DNA of 64,000 bases from DASUPK01 sp963695805. GTDB lineage: Bacteria > Actinomycetota > Thermoleophilia > Solirubrobacterales > 70-9. The translations under genes were made by a program, and so were the position numbers. Numbering within the stretch: the first letter of the stretch is position 1; each line of letters starts with the position of its first letter. Under the pieces are notes generated by a model. The model did no database searches. It was not told the origin of the DNA and saw nothing but the letters and a program-made list of their open reading frames with translations. Shown piece after piece: positions 31,988 through 40,286 of the stretch. Location of the stretch: positions 62,001 through 126,000 of the forward strand of contig CAVOHV010000008.1 in the NCBI GenBank assembly GCA_963695805.1, in the 5' to 3' direction.

Positions 31988-34696
31988 TCAAGCGGCCCCG
32001 GCAACGGGGGCGTCAACGGATTCATCCGTCTGTCCTTCCCCTGCCTTGACTTCGAACTGCAGCTCTCCCCCCTTTGCATCGACGGTGACGCGATCGCCGG
32101 GATTCAGCTCTCCGGAGAGCACCATGCGCGAGAGCCTGGTCTCCACCAGGCGCTGAATCGCCCGCCGCAGAGGGCGTGCTCCGAACTGGGGATCGAAGCC
32201 CTCCTCCGCGAGGTGCTCGATCGCACCGTCGGTGAACTCCGGCTGGATCCCCTGGGCGCGCAGGCGCCGGCTGACTCGGTCGAGCATCAGGCTGGTGATC
32301 TGCTTCAGCTGCGCCGCAGTGAGCGCCTTGAAGATGATGATCTCGTCGATCCGGTTGATCAATTCGGGCCGGAACCTTTGCCCAAGGAGCTCCATCAACT
32401 CGTCCTTGAGCTGATCGAAGGACTCCCCCTCGCTCCGGGCGTGCTCCTGGATCCGCTGCGCCCCGAGGTTGCTGGTCATGATCAGGACGGTGTTCTTGAA
32501 GTCCACGGTCCTGCCCTGGGCGTCGGTCAGCCGGCCGTCGTCGAGAATCTGAAGGAGGATGTTGAAGACGTCGTCGTGCGCCTTCTCGATCTCGTCGAGC
32601 AGGATCACGGCATAGGGCCTGCGGCGCACGGCCTCGGTCAGCTGACCGGCCTCCTCGTAGCCGACGTACCCGGGCGGCGCACCCACCAGGCGGCTGACCG
32701 TGTGGCGCTCCTGAAACTCGGACATGTCGAAGCGGACCATCGACTCCTCGTCGCCGAACAGGGCCTCGGCCAGGGTTCGCGCGAGCTCGGTCTTCCCCAC
32801 TCCCGTCGGGCCAAGGAAGAGGAAGCTGCCGTCGGGACGATTCGGGTCGGCGAGGCCGGCGCGAGCGCGGCGCACCGCCTCGGCGATCGCCTCCACGGCC
32901 TCGTCCTGACCGACGACCCGCTCATGCAGATGCTCCTCGAGGCGGAGGAGCCGGTCGCGCTCCTCCAGGTTGAGTTGGGAGACCGGGATCCCAGTGGCCC
33001 GCGAGACGATCTCAGCGATGTCGTCCGGCGTCACCTCGGGCGCGCGCTCGCGGGCTCGGTCGCCGTCCGAGAGCTCGCCACGGCGCTCTTCGATCCGATC
33101 CTTGAGCTCGTTCGCCCGCTCGTAGTCCTCGGCGGCGATCGCCTGATCGCGCTCGCGCTCAAGCCCCCGGACCTCGTCTTCGAGGGCGCGTCGGTCGGGC
33201 GCCTTGGTCTTCGAGCGCAGGCGAACGCGTGCAGAGGCCTGATCGATCAGGTCGATCGCCTTGTCGGGGAGGAACCGATCAGTCAGGTAGCGGTCCGAGA
33301 GCTCGACCGCCGCGACGATCGACTCCTCCGGCAGCCGCACCCGGTGAAAGGCCTCGTATCGGTCCTTCAACCCCGTAAGGATCTCGATCGCCTCGTCGAC
33401 GGTCGGCTCATCGACCAGCACCGGCTGGAAGCGCCGCTCCAACGCGGCGTCCCGCTCGATGTTCTTGCGGTACTCGTCGATCGTCGTAGCGCCGATCACG
33501 TGCAGCTCTCCGCGGGCGAGCGCGGGCTTGAGCATGTTGGAGGCATCCATTGCACCCTCCGCCGCGCCGGCCCCGACGACCGTGTGAAGCTCGTCGATGA
33601 AAACGATCAGCTGATCGGCGTTCTCGGTGATCTCGTCGATTACCGACTTGAGGCGCTCCTCGAACTCACCGCGGTACTTGCTGCCGGCGACCATCGCTGC
33701 CAGATCGATCGCCACCAGCCGCTTTCCGGCGAGCGTCTCGGGCACCTCGTCGTTGACGATCCGCTGCGCGATCCCCTCGGCGATCGCGGTCTTGCCGACA
33801 CCGGGATCGCCGATCAGCACGGGGTTGTTCTTCGTGCGGCGGGAGAGGATCTCGATCGTCTGCTCGATCTCGTCGGCGCGGCCGATCACCGGGTCGAGCT
33901 TTCCCTCGCGAGCCGACTGGGTGAGATCGCTGCTGTACTGGTCGAGCGTCTTGGTCTGGCTCGCCGGCCGGCCGTCCCCCTCCCGCTCCTCGACTCCGCG
34001 AATCACGGCCCCGCGCAGCTTGGTGTGGGTGACGCCGAAGCGACGCAAGAGCCGCCCGACCTCGGACTCCTCGTCCGCAGCAAGCGCCAGGAGCACATGC
34101 TCGGGCCCTACGTAGGAGGCGCCGAGCTCGCGGGACTCGCGGTAGGCGGTCAGCAGGACGTTCTTCGCATCCGGCGATAGAGACGGGGCGACGTCGGTGC
34201 GCTCGGCTTTCGCCGTCTGCTCCTCGACCTCGTCGGCCAGTGCGCCGGCGTCGACGTCGATCTGCCGCAGGACGTGCGCGACCAGCTCGTCCTGAAGGGC
34301 CGCCCAGAGCAGATGCTCGCTGTCGAGGTCGAGGCTGCCTACCTCGAGTGCCCTCTGAGCCGCACGCTGCAGCAGCTCCCGCATCGCGTCGCTGAAGTAC
34401 TCGGTGATGTCCACCTGCTCGACCCCGCGCCGCCGGGTCGGCACAGCGGTCGCATCCCCGCCGTCACCGCCGGAGCGACCCGCGAAGCCTCGATCGAAGA
34501 AATCCGAGAAGAAGTCGTCGAAGAGGCCGCCTCCCGCAATCCCGCGGTTCAATCCCTCGCTGCCGCCGCGCACCTCGGCCAGGCAGACCTGGCAGAGCCT
34601 CTGGGTCTCCTCGCCGACCCCTGGCCGGACGCGCCTGACCGTCGCTACCGCCGGGCGCAGTCCGCATCGCTCACACAGCTGAGTGGCCGCCTCGAT
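31988..34696 (-). CDS. Clp/HSP100 AAA+ ATPase with ClpE-like zinc finger
   Basis: About 900 residues. In order: a four-Cys zinc finger (CERC...CQVC, residues 8-38) like that of ClpE; an Asp/Phe-rich linker (GLFDDFFSDFFDRGFAG); double Clp_N; AAA1 with Walker A GDPGVGKTA and B VFIDEL; a short UVR-type middle domain (DYERANELKDRIEERRGEL); AAA2 with GPTGVGKTEL and LLDEIEKA; and the C-terminal D2 small domain. It unfolds or disaggregates proteins. The ClpP-binding (V/I/L)GF loop of ClpC is not visible after SNLGAQRIQEHARSEGESF. No ATG/GTG/TTG occurs at the expected start; ATC at 34696, 3 nt after GGGGGG, is my guess. The frame is open to 34909. Confidence 0.85.
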   Translation of the reverse strand: MEAATQLCERCGLRPAVATVRRVRPGVGEETQRLCQVCLAEVRGGSEGLNRGIAGGGLFDDFFSDFFDRGFAGRSGGDGGDATAVPTRRRGVEQVDITEYFSDAMRELLQRAAQRALEVGSLDLDSEHLLWAALQDELVAHVLRQIDVDAGALADEVEEQTAKAERTDVAPSLSPDAKNVLLTAYRESRELGASYVGPEHVLLALAADEESEVGRLLRRFGVTHTKLRGAVIRGVEEREGDGRPASQTKTLDQYSSDLTQSAREGKLDPVIGRADEIEQTIEILSRRTKNNPVLIGDPGVGKTAIAEGIAQRIVNDEVPETLAGKRLVAIDLAAMVAGSKYRGEFEERLKSVIDEITENADQLIVFIDELHTVVGAGAAEGAMDASNMLKPALARGELHVIGATTIDEYRKNIERDAALERRFQPVLVDEPTVDEAIEILTGLKDRYEAFHRVRLPEESIVAAVELSDRYLTDRFLPDKAIDLIDQASARVRLRSKTKAPDRRALEDEVRGLERERDQAIAAEDYERANELKDRIEERRGELSDGDRARERAPEVTPDDIAEIVSRATGIPVSQLNLEERDRLLRLEEHLHERVVGQDEAVEAIAEAVRRARAGLADPNRPDGSFLFLGPTGVGKTELARTLAEALFGDEESMVRFDMSEFQERHTVSRLVGAPPGYVGYEEAGQLTEAVRRRPYAVILLDEIEKAHDDVFNILLQILDDGRLTDAQGRTVDFKNTVLIMTSNLGAQRIQEHARSEGESFDQLKDELMELLGQRFRPELINRIDEIIIFKALTAAQLKQITSLMLDRVSRRLRAQGIQPEFTDGAIEHLAEEGFDPQFGARPLRRAIQRLVETRLSRMVLSGELNPGDRVTVDAKGGELQFEVKAGEGQTDESVDAPVAGAA

Positions 34697-34796
34697 CGTC
34701 CCCCCTTTCGTAGGAAGAGGACATCTCGGGACATCAGATAGACCTGCCCCTCCAGGAATAGCCGAAACGTGCCGAACATCCCCGATCAGCAGGACC

Positions 34797-34811
34797 CCCG
34801 CAAATTGCGGG
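34797..34811. promoter_or_regulatory. inverted repeat upstream of the Clp gene
   Basis: CCCGC-AAATT-GCGGG is a perfect 5-bp-arm palindrome about 100 bp upstream of the Clp zinc-finger start and 25 bp past the preceding stop. Its CGC-N5-GCG core resembles the operator of the actinobacterial Clp regulator ClgR. It could also be a weak terminator of the upstream gene. Confidence 0.35.
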
Positions 34812-34835
34812 ATTTCTGGGGCTCTGGCGACTGAT

Positions 34836-35951
34836 CTAGTCTGGGATGTCGTCGGCGGCCATCGAGGCCCCGGGTCGGTGCGCATACGCCGCCTCTCGAA
34901 TCGCGACATCGCTTTCCAATCCGGCTCCGAGGGCGCCGGCCACCGTGGCTAGGGAGCTGACCAGCCAAGCCAGGTCGAGGTAGTCCCCGAGATCCGAGCC
35001 CGAACCCACAGCTTGTGAGAGAGCGTCCGGCGTGATCAGCAGTCCCGAGCCGACCAGCGCCAAGCCGAAGAGGACGAGATAGAGCGATGCCAGCCCGACG
35101 GTCACGGTGATCGCCGTGGCGGCGTTGAACAGGAGGACCTGATCCCTCGCCCACTCCGGCCGGGAGCGCTCCCATAGGTCGTGAACCGCGATCAGCGAGC
35201 CGACTGTGATCCCGATCGAGAGCAACATGACCGCGGCCAGGCGAAGCGGACCGGTGGTCTCCGAGATTCGCCAGACGTCGGAGGTGACGAGCGCGAAGGC
35301 CACGGTCGCCAAGGCTGCGATTAGTGCCCGGTAAAGCCGCGCCGTCAGCCGCCACGGGCGGTTGGCACGGACCATCCCCGCAAGCAAGCGCAGCCGGCCG
35401 CCGCTGGCGAGTGCTGCAAGGCCGGTAGGACCGTGCGTAGGGTCCTCGTCGGCGAGCTCCGAGAGGTCCACCAGTCGCTGGCGAAAGCGCTCGCGCGGAG
35501 ATTCAGAAGGCGCGTGATCGTCCCCCATCATCTCGCCGAGGAGAACTTCCACCAAGTCGAGCGCGGTCTCGAGCAGGCGACGCCGCACCCTCGTGGCGCC
35601 GAGTGCGGGAACGGAAACGAGTGCGATCCGGTGAGTGGGACTCGCGTGTCCCGCCACCGGGTGCCGTCCGATCCGCAGGGGCATGTCGGTGAGACAGATC
35701 GCGAGCTCCCAGTCCTCGCGCATGAGGCGGCGGTGGGCCGCGTCGATCAGCTCGGTCGCAGCCGCCGGTGGAGTGACGAGGCCGTCGGTTTCCAGCGGGA
35801 CGTGCCAACTGCCCTCGGGGTAGCGCTCCTCGAGGCTCTTCTCGAGGTCACCCGCCAGATGCTTCGCCAGATCGGCAGGCAGACCGGGAGCCGCGATCAG
35901 GCCCACCGCGACCCCTGGCTCGGTGCTGGTCGGGGCGCCGTCGGAGCTCAT
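34836..35951 (-). CDS. hypothetical membrane protein
   Basis: A 371-residue protein. Residues 1-190 are soluble with an alpha/beta look (VGLIAAPGLPADLAKHLAGDLEKSLEERYP, ELAICLTDMPLRIG). Residues 205-345 contain four to five membrane segments, and the end is hydrophilic. A similar layout occurs in uncharacterised actinobacterial proteins; I assign no function. It is separated from the Clp gene by about 140 bp and may be in the same transcript. Confidence 0.7.
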   Translation of the reverse strand: MSSDGAPTSTEPGVAVGLIAAPGLPADLAKHLAGDLEKSLEERYPEGSWHVPLETDGLVTPPAAATELIDAAHRRLMREDWELAICLTDMPLRIGRHPVAGHASPTHRIALVSVPALGATRVRRRLLETALDLVEVLLGEMMGDDHAPSESPRERFRQRLVDLSELADEDPTHGPTGLAALASGGRLRLLAGMVRANRPWRLTARLYRALIAALATVAFALVTSDVWRISETTGPLRLAAVMLLSIGITVGSLIAVHDLWERSRPEWARDQVLLFNAATAITVTVGLASLYLVLFGLALVGSGLLITPDALSQAVGSGSDLGDYLDLAWLVSSLATVAGALGAGLESDVAIREAAYAHRPGASMAADDIPD

Positions 35952-36013
35952 CGCAGTGGAACTTTGCAGAATTTCGGCCGGGCCTCCTTCACTACTCTCA
36001 CGCCGTCCCTCCC

Positions 36014-36350
36014 GACATTGGCGAGCTCACGGTGGTGGACGCTCCCGGGCAGGAGCGTTCGAGATCCGCGGCGACAAGGACGCCATCGGGTTCACGGCCT
36101 ACAAAGGCCGGGGCGGCCTGATCGCCTTCATTCACACGGAGGTCGGACCTGAGCACAAAGGGAGAGGGCGTCGCCAGCCGGCTGATCTCGGGTGCGCTCG
36201 ACGCGGCGCGCAAGCAGGGCCTGGCGGTGCTGCCGTTCTGCCCCTTTGTACGCGGCCACGGCGCCAAGCACTCCGCCCAGTATCTCGACCTGGGGCCACG
36301 GGACCTGCGCGAGCACTTCGAGTTGCCGGCGACCGCTGAGTCCGCCTACG
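36014..36350 (+). pseudogene. GNAT N-acetyltransferase (YjdJ-like), doubly frameshifted
   Basis: Three frames contribute: ELTVVDAPGQER near 36023, then FEIRGDKDAIGFTAYKGRGG and IAFIHTEVGPEHKG from 36058, then GVASRLISGALDAARKQGL and PFCPFVRGH from 36167. Joined they make the compact GNAT domain of YjdJ/YidJ type, including the acetyl-CoA loop HKGxGVAS. Two frameshifts make it non-functional. It lies directly between the membrane protein gene and the tRNA-Pro gene. Confidence 0.7.
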
Positions 36351-36390
36351 TTTGCTCCCCCCGCCGACAACCGGATCGCCGCTACACACA

Positions 36391-36418
36391 CAAAACCGCC
36401 GCTAAGATGACGGTTTTG
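36391..36418 (-). terminator. terminator of the tRNA-Gly/tRNA-Pro unit
   Basis: An 8-bp stem CAAAACCG / CGGTTTTG with a 12-nt loop starts 6 nt past the tRNA-Pro 3' end and is followed on the transcribed strand by TGTGTGT. Position and shape fit an intrinsic terminator. Confidence 0.6.
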
Positions 36419-36423
36419 CGAAG

Positions 36424-36497
36424 TCGGGGCGACTGGATTTGAACCAGCGACCTTTCGGCCCCCAGCCGAATGCGCTACCAGACTGCGCCACGCCCCG
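36424..36497 (-). tRNA. tRNA-Pro (anticodon GGG)
   Basis: Seventy-four bases fold as a full cloverleaf: acceptor CGGGGCG/CGCCCCG, D-arm, anticodon stem TTCGG/CCGAA around loop CTGGGGG (anticodon GGG), T-arm with TTCAAAT and discriminator A. It is the only intact member among the tRNA-Pro-like sequences in the window, and its 3' half is identical to the repeat copies to the left. Confidence 0.95.
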
Positions 36498-36520
36498 GTG
36501 ACGGGTCAATCCTAGACCCA

Positions 36521-36592
36521 AGCGGGCGACCGGACTTGAACCGGCTCCGCGACCTTGGAAGGGTCGAATGCAACCAATTACACCTCGCCCGC
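36521..36592 (-). tRNA. tRNA-Gly (anticodon TCC)
   Basis: Seventy-two bases: acceptor GCGGGCG/CGCCCGC, anticodon stem CGACC/GGTCG around CTTCCAA (anticodon TCC), T-arm GCCGG-TTCAAGT-CCGGT. It lies 23 bp upstream of tRNA-Pro on the same strand, so the two are probably one transcript. Confidence 0.95.
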
Positions 36593-36620
36593 AGAAGCGC
36601 GGACGATTATAGATTCGCTC

Positions 36621-36980
36621 CTAGGAGCCGGAGGACCCCGACAGTACGGCGCGCAAATAGCCGGCTCGACGCGCCGTTCGGCGACGGTGGCAGTTAGCGC
36701 AGACGACTTCGCACTTGGCGATCTCGTCCCTCTCCTGCCAGTTCCGACTGGCGAACTGATTTGTCACCTCGAAGCGCTTGTCCCTGAGGTGGTCGAACTC
36801 GAGGACTAATGGATCCGTCTCGCCGCAGTCCGAGCACGGATGCGCACGCCTCGCGCCGATATGCCGATCGGCACGCCGCGCATAGGTTGTCCCGCTGTCT
36901 CCTCCATTTCCGGCGCCACGCGAACTCGTCGATCGGCTTCAGATGGCCACAGCGACCACACCCTCCGCAACTCCTCCATA
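36621..36980 (-). pseudogene. HNH endonuclease with zinc ribbon, frameshifted
   Basis: The upstream frame reads CGGCGRCGHLKPIDEFAWRR and RDNLCAACRSAYRR, a zinc-ribbon start. From about 36845 a second frame gives HPCSDCGETDPLVLEFDHL, RNWQERDEIAKCEVVCAN and CHRRRTARR, the HNH nuclease core, ending with TAG at 36621. The two parts join in different frames and the usual ~30-residue spacer is missing. A small HNH protein gene has thus been broken by a deletion and a frameshift. Confidence 0.7.
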
Positions 36981-37102
36981 TGAACATATGTTCGTGTCGG
37001 CCCCCGGACAGAACCACCCGATCGGCGGCGCCGGCTTTTGCGAAACTCACCGCTCGCGGGACGGTTCTAGGGGCAAGGTCGCCCGCTGGATTTCCACTGA
37101 AC

Positions 37103-38803
37103 ATGCAGCTGCTCTCACGGCTACGAATCACCCACGCTCGTACCTGCCTCGCCTCGGCGGTGGCGCTACTCGCGATCGCGAGTGGAGTGATGGCTGCGTC
37201 TGAGGCAAGGGGGGCCAGCACGGGGGCGAACGTCGTCTTCATCCTCACCGACGACATGACCTCCAGCGAGCTGGCCGGCATGCCGAACGTTCAGTCGCTG
37301 ATCGGCGGGCAGGGCACGACCTTCAACTCGTCCTACGTCTCGTTCCCGCTCTGTTGCCCATCGCGGGCGACCATGCTGAGCGGGCAGTACATGCACAACC
37401 ACGGTGTGCGCGGCAACTTCCCGCCGAACGGCAGCTGGTTCAGGTTCCGCCCGCACGAGTCGAATGACCTGCCGGTCTGGCTCCAGGACGACGGCTACTA
37501 CAACGTCCACATCGGCAAGTACATGAACGGCTACTCGATCGTGGACGGCTCGCTGCCGGTGCCCGCGGGCTGGGACGAGTGGTACGGGAAGGTCTCCGAG
37601 GACGCCCTCTACTTCGACTACAACCTGATCGAGAAGACGGCGCCCAGCGCGACGCCGCGGATCACCTTCTACGGAGACCAGCCGGCCGACTACCAGACCG
37701 ATGTGTTCGGCGGCCGCGCCGTGGACTTCGTCCAGGACAGCGCGGTCTCACGGCAGCCCTTCTGGCTCAACCTGTGGTTCAACTCGCCGCACGGCCCGTT
37801 CGATCCGGCGCCGCGGGACCTCTTCCGGCTCTCGGGGTCCCCGCTGCCGAAGTTGCCGGGATTCAACGAGAAGGACATCCGGGACAAGCCGAAGTGGCTG
37901 CGGCGGCAGATCAAGAAGCCTTTGCAGAAGAAGCAGATCAAGCTGATCGACAACGAACGGCGCCGCCAGCAGGAGCAGCTGATCTCGGTGGATCAGGCGG
38001 TCGGCAGGCTCGTGCAGGCGCTGCAGAGCAAGGGCATCCTGGACGACACCTACATCATCTTCGCCTCGGACAACGGCTTCTTCCGGGGCGAGCACCGGAT
38101 CGCGAGTGGGAAGTACCTGCCTTACGATCCCGCAGCCCGGGTGCCGCTGCTGATCCGCGGCCCGGGAATCCCGCCTGGCGGTGTCAGCAACGAGCTGGTC
38201 TGGAACGGCGATATCGCGCAGACGATCGATCAGATCGCGTCGGGCTCGGAGAACCCGGCGGTCGACGGCCGCTCGTTCTTGCCCTATGCCGAGAATCCCG
38301 CTCTGCGTTCGACCCGGCCGCTCCTGCTCGAGGGCGACACCGGACCGGGCGGCACGGGCGCCGAGTCAGCGCGGGCGAGCGCGGCCAGGGCGCGGGCGGC
38401 ACGGGTACATGTCGCCGGGCGCCGCGGGGTCAAGAACCTTGAGCAGGAGCCCGACGCGATCAAGTCAGCGGCGGCGACCGACACGGCTCCCGCCTTCCGA
38501 TCGATTCGGACCGACCGCTATGAGTACACCGTCTACGCCAACGGCCAGGCAGAGCTCTACGACATGAAGCGCGACCCGGAGCAGCTCAACTCGCTCGCCA
38601 CGGACTCGCGCTATCGCTACGTCCGCAAGTGGCTCTTCGACCACCTCGCGGTGCTCTCGACCTGCGCCGGCGCTGCCTGCCGAGTCGACATCGGCCCCGA
38701 CCCGTTCCCGCTGCCGAAGAGCGCCGTGCGGCCGAAGCGGAAGAAGCCGGGGACGGGGACCCAGCAGCCCCCCGTGGTGATCAAGCAGCCTGGCGTGAAG
38801 TAG
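37103..38803 (+). CDS. secreted sulfatase (N-acetylglucosamine-6-sulfatase-like)
   Basis: About 566 residues with a signal peptide (TCLASAVALLAIASGVMAASEARG). The sulfatase core begins NVVFILTDDMTSSEL (metal-binding Asp pair); FPLCCPSRATMLSGQ contains the C-x-P-S-R motif whose Cys becomes formylglycine; GKYMNGY, SPHGPFDPAP and FASDNGFFRGEH follow. The CCPSR and GKYMNGY context resembles mammalian-type glucosamine-6-sulfatase. The protein ends with a Lys/Pro-rich tail. A second sulfatase of the same kind lies at 49784; no formylglycine-generating enzyme is in the window. Confidence 0.9.
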   Translation: MQLLSRLRITHARTCLASAVALLAIASGVMAASEARGASTGANVVFILTDDMTSSELAGMPNVQSLIGGQGTTFNSSYVSFPLCCPSRATMLSGQYMHNHGVRGNFPPNGSWFRFRPHESNDLPVWLQDDGYYNVHIGKYMNGYSIVDGSLPVPAGWDEWYGKVSEDALYFDYNLIEKTAPSATPRITFYGDQPADYQTDVFGGRAVDFVQDSAVSRQPFWLNLWFNSPHGPFDPAPRDLFRLSGSPLPKLPGFNEKDIRDKPKWLRRQIKKPLQKKQIKLIDNERRRQQEQLISVDQAVGRLVQALQSKGILDDTYIIFASDNGFFRGEHRIASGKYLPYDPAARVPLLIRGPGIPPGGVSNELVWNGDIAQTIDQIASGSENPAVDGRSFLPYAENPALRSTRPLLLEGDTGPGGTGAESARASAARARAARVHVAGRRGVKNLEQEPDAIKSAAATDTAPAFRSIRTDRYEYTVYANGQAELYDMKRDPEQLNSLATDSRYRYVRKWLFDHLAVLSTCAGAACRVDIGPDPFPLPKSAVRPKRKKPGTGTQQPPVVIKQPGVK

Positions 38804-38844
38804 CGTCGCTGTGGGGCGGACCAGGGCTAGGATTCGTCCGCGGA

Positions 38845-38918
38845 GGGGCACTGGCCAAACTGGCTAAGGCACCGGCCTCCAAAGTCGGCGATTCCAGGTT
38901 CGAGTCCTGGGTGCCCCG
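38845..38918 (+). tRNA. tRNA-Trp (anticodon CCA)
   Basis: Seventy-four bases fold with acceptor GGGGCAC/GTGCCCC, anticodon stem CCGGC/GTCGG around CTCCAAA (anticodon CCA), T-arm CCAGG-TTCGAGT-CCTGG and discriminator G. Confidence 0.9.
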
Positions 38919-38924
38919 CTCTCG

Positions 38925-38941
38925 GCCCGCCTGCGGCGGGC
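38925..38941 (+). terminator. terminator after tRNA-Trp
   Basis: GCCCGCC-TGC-GGCGGGC is a perfect 7-bp hairpin 6 nt after the tRNA and is followed by TTACTT. It also lies 5 bp from the stop of the convergent receiver gene and may serve both. Confidence 0.7.
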
Positions 38942-38945
38942 TTAC

Positions 38946-39338
38946 TTAATCGCCCCGCCGCGCCGCGACGGCTGCGCGGGTCGCGTCACGCAGTTCTTGC
39001 ATGGGCGTGCCCTTCTCGACGTAATCGTCCGCTCCGCGCTCGATCACGGGAGCGCGCATCCGGTCGGCGGTGAAGCCGGAGAGCACGACGATCGCCACGT
39101 CCGGGTCCCTCTTGCGAATCTCGAGGATCGCCTCGAGCCCGTTCATGTCGGGCATCGAGAGATCGAGTAGGACGGCCGCCGGGTGCGTCGCCGCTATCCC
39201 CTCGAGGGCGCTTCGTCCGTCGCCGGCCTCGCCGACGACCTCGAATCCGGGATCGTCCTCCAGGGCGAACCTGACGAGCTCGCGCAACTCGGGGACGTCA
39301 TCGACCACGTATACCGAGATCGGTCCCCGCTCGGTCAC
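38946..39338 (-). CDS. stand-alone response regulator receiver protein
   Basis: A 130-residue CheY-like protein: YVVDDVPELRELV (acidic pair), LLDLSMPDMNGLEA (phosphoacceptor Asp), VVLSGFTA (Ser at the switch position), DDYVEKGTPM (conserved Lys). There is no output domain. The GTG at 39338 follows GGGGGGAGC; the frame is open to 39398. No sensor kinase lies nearby, so its partner is unknown. Confidence 0.85.
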   Translation of the reverse strand: MTERGPISVYVVDDVPELRELVRFALEDDPGFEVVGEAGDGRSALEGIAATHPAAVLLDLSMPDMNGLEAILEIRKRDPDVAIVVLSGFTADRMRAPVIERGADDYVEKGTPMQELRDATRAAVAARRGD

Positions 39339-39544
39339 GCTCCCCCCGCCGATGCCGGCCTCAGGACGCGGCATCGCCCCCCGCCACAGTCTTCTCACCG
39401 GTTGTGATCCGCCAGGTCATCCAGACCTCCAAATAAGGGAACGCGCCCGAGACCTATGCCCCGAACGCGGGGGGGATTGTCCCAGAGCGCAAGTCCCGCT
39501 ACATCGGTAGTTCTCCCAGTCCGACCGTAGAATCGAGGCGGCCA

Positions 39545-39628
39545 GCGGGCGTGCCGGAACTGGTAGACGGTCCAGGTTTAGGTCCTGGTGCTCGAAAGAG
39601 CGTGGGGGTTCGAGTCCCTCCGCCCGCA
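39545..39628 (+). tRNA. tRNA-Leu (anticodon TAG)
   Basis: Eighty-four bases with acceptor GCGGGCG/CGCCCGC, anticodon stem CCAGG/CCTGG around TTTAGGT (anticodon TAG), a long variable arm TGCTCGAAAGAGCGT typical of tRNA-Leu, and discriminator A. TAGAAT at 39528-39533 may be its -10 element. Confidence 0.95.
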
Positions 39629-39686
39629 TTCCGGCTGGTCGCTCGTGTGTAGCGCTTCTGAGGCCGAGTACATAGACTTGCTCGCC

Positions 39687-40286
39687 ATGGAAGCGGGAGC
39701 GATCCGTCCCGGATACGAGCTCTGGCGACCGAACAGGGAGAAGCCCGAGGCGCAGAGCGCTCGAGCGCTCGTCGTCTTCCTGCTGCTCGTCACCGCCGCG
39801 CTCGCCTTCGTGATCATCATCGGTGGGTGGAGCCGCCTCGAGGGCGTCAAGGCCCTGACGATCATCTACGCGGCCCTCTACGTGCTCTTCGCTTTTCTGG
39901 TGGCCCGCTGGAACCGCGGTGTGCTCCCCGTCGCCTCGGCGCTCGCCATCATCCTCGCGATCTTCGCCGGGATCGCCGCCCCGGCCTGGTTCGACCGTGC
40001 CAAGGACGGGCTGAGCAACCCCGCCCTGCCCCCGGACCTCCTCGGCATCCTCTGCCTGGTGCTGGTCCCCCTCCAGGTGATCCTGATCGCCTTGGCGATG
40101 GTCGCCTTCAACCAAGACTGGCATGTCGAGGAGGAGCGGCCCATCGGAGACGAGATTCCATCCGGGGGCGAATCGGACGATCCGGACGAAGAGCCGCGCG
40201 CCACGCGGCGCAGCAGCTCCAGCCGCAGCACTCGGTCGAGCCGCAGCATGCGCGGCACGGCGTCGCGCCGGCCTAGAAAAGCGTGA
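39687..40286 (+). CDS. hypothetical membrane protein
   Basis: A 199-residue protein with four membrane segments (LVVFLLLVTAALAFVIII, LTIIYAALYVLFAFLVA, LALAIILAIFAGI-type region, VLVPLQVILIALAMVAF) and a C-terminal tail rich in Glu/Asp then Arg/Ser (TRRSSSSRSTRSSRSMRG). Similar proteins accompany core genes in Thermoleophilia; no function is known to me. ATG 39687 was chosen because the frame upstream reads through the tRNA-Leu. Confidence 0.7.
   Translation: MEAGAIRPGYELWRPNREKPEAQSARALVVFLLLVTAALAFVIIIGGWSRLEGVKALTIIYAALYVLFAFLVARWNRGVLPVASALAIILAIFAGIAAPAWFDRAKDGLSNPALPPDLLGILCLVLVPLQVILIALAMVAFNQDWHVEEERPIGDEIPSGGESDDPDEEPRATRRSSSSRSTRSSRSMRGTASRRPRKA

Noticed and set aside
32213..34180. 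Plus-strand open frame of about 650 codons opposite the Clp gene
   Set aside because: Composition bias only; the AAA+ motifs are on the minus strand.
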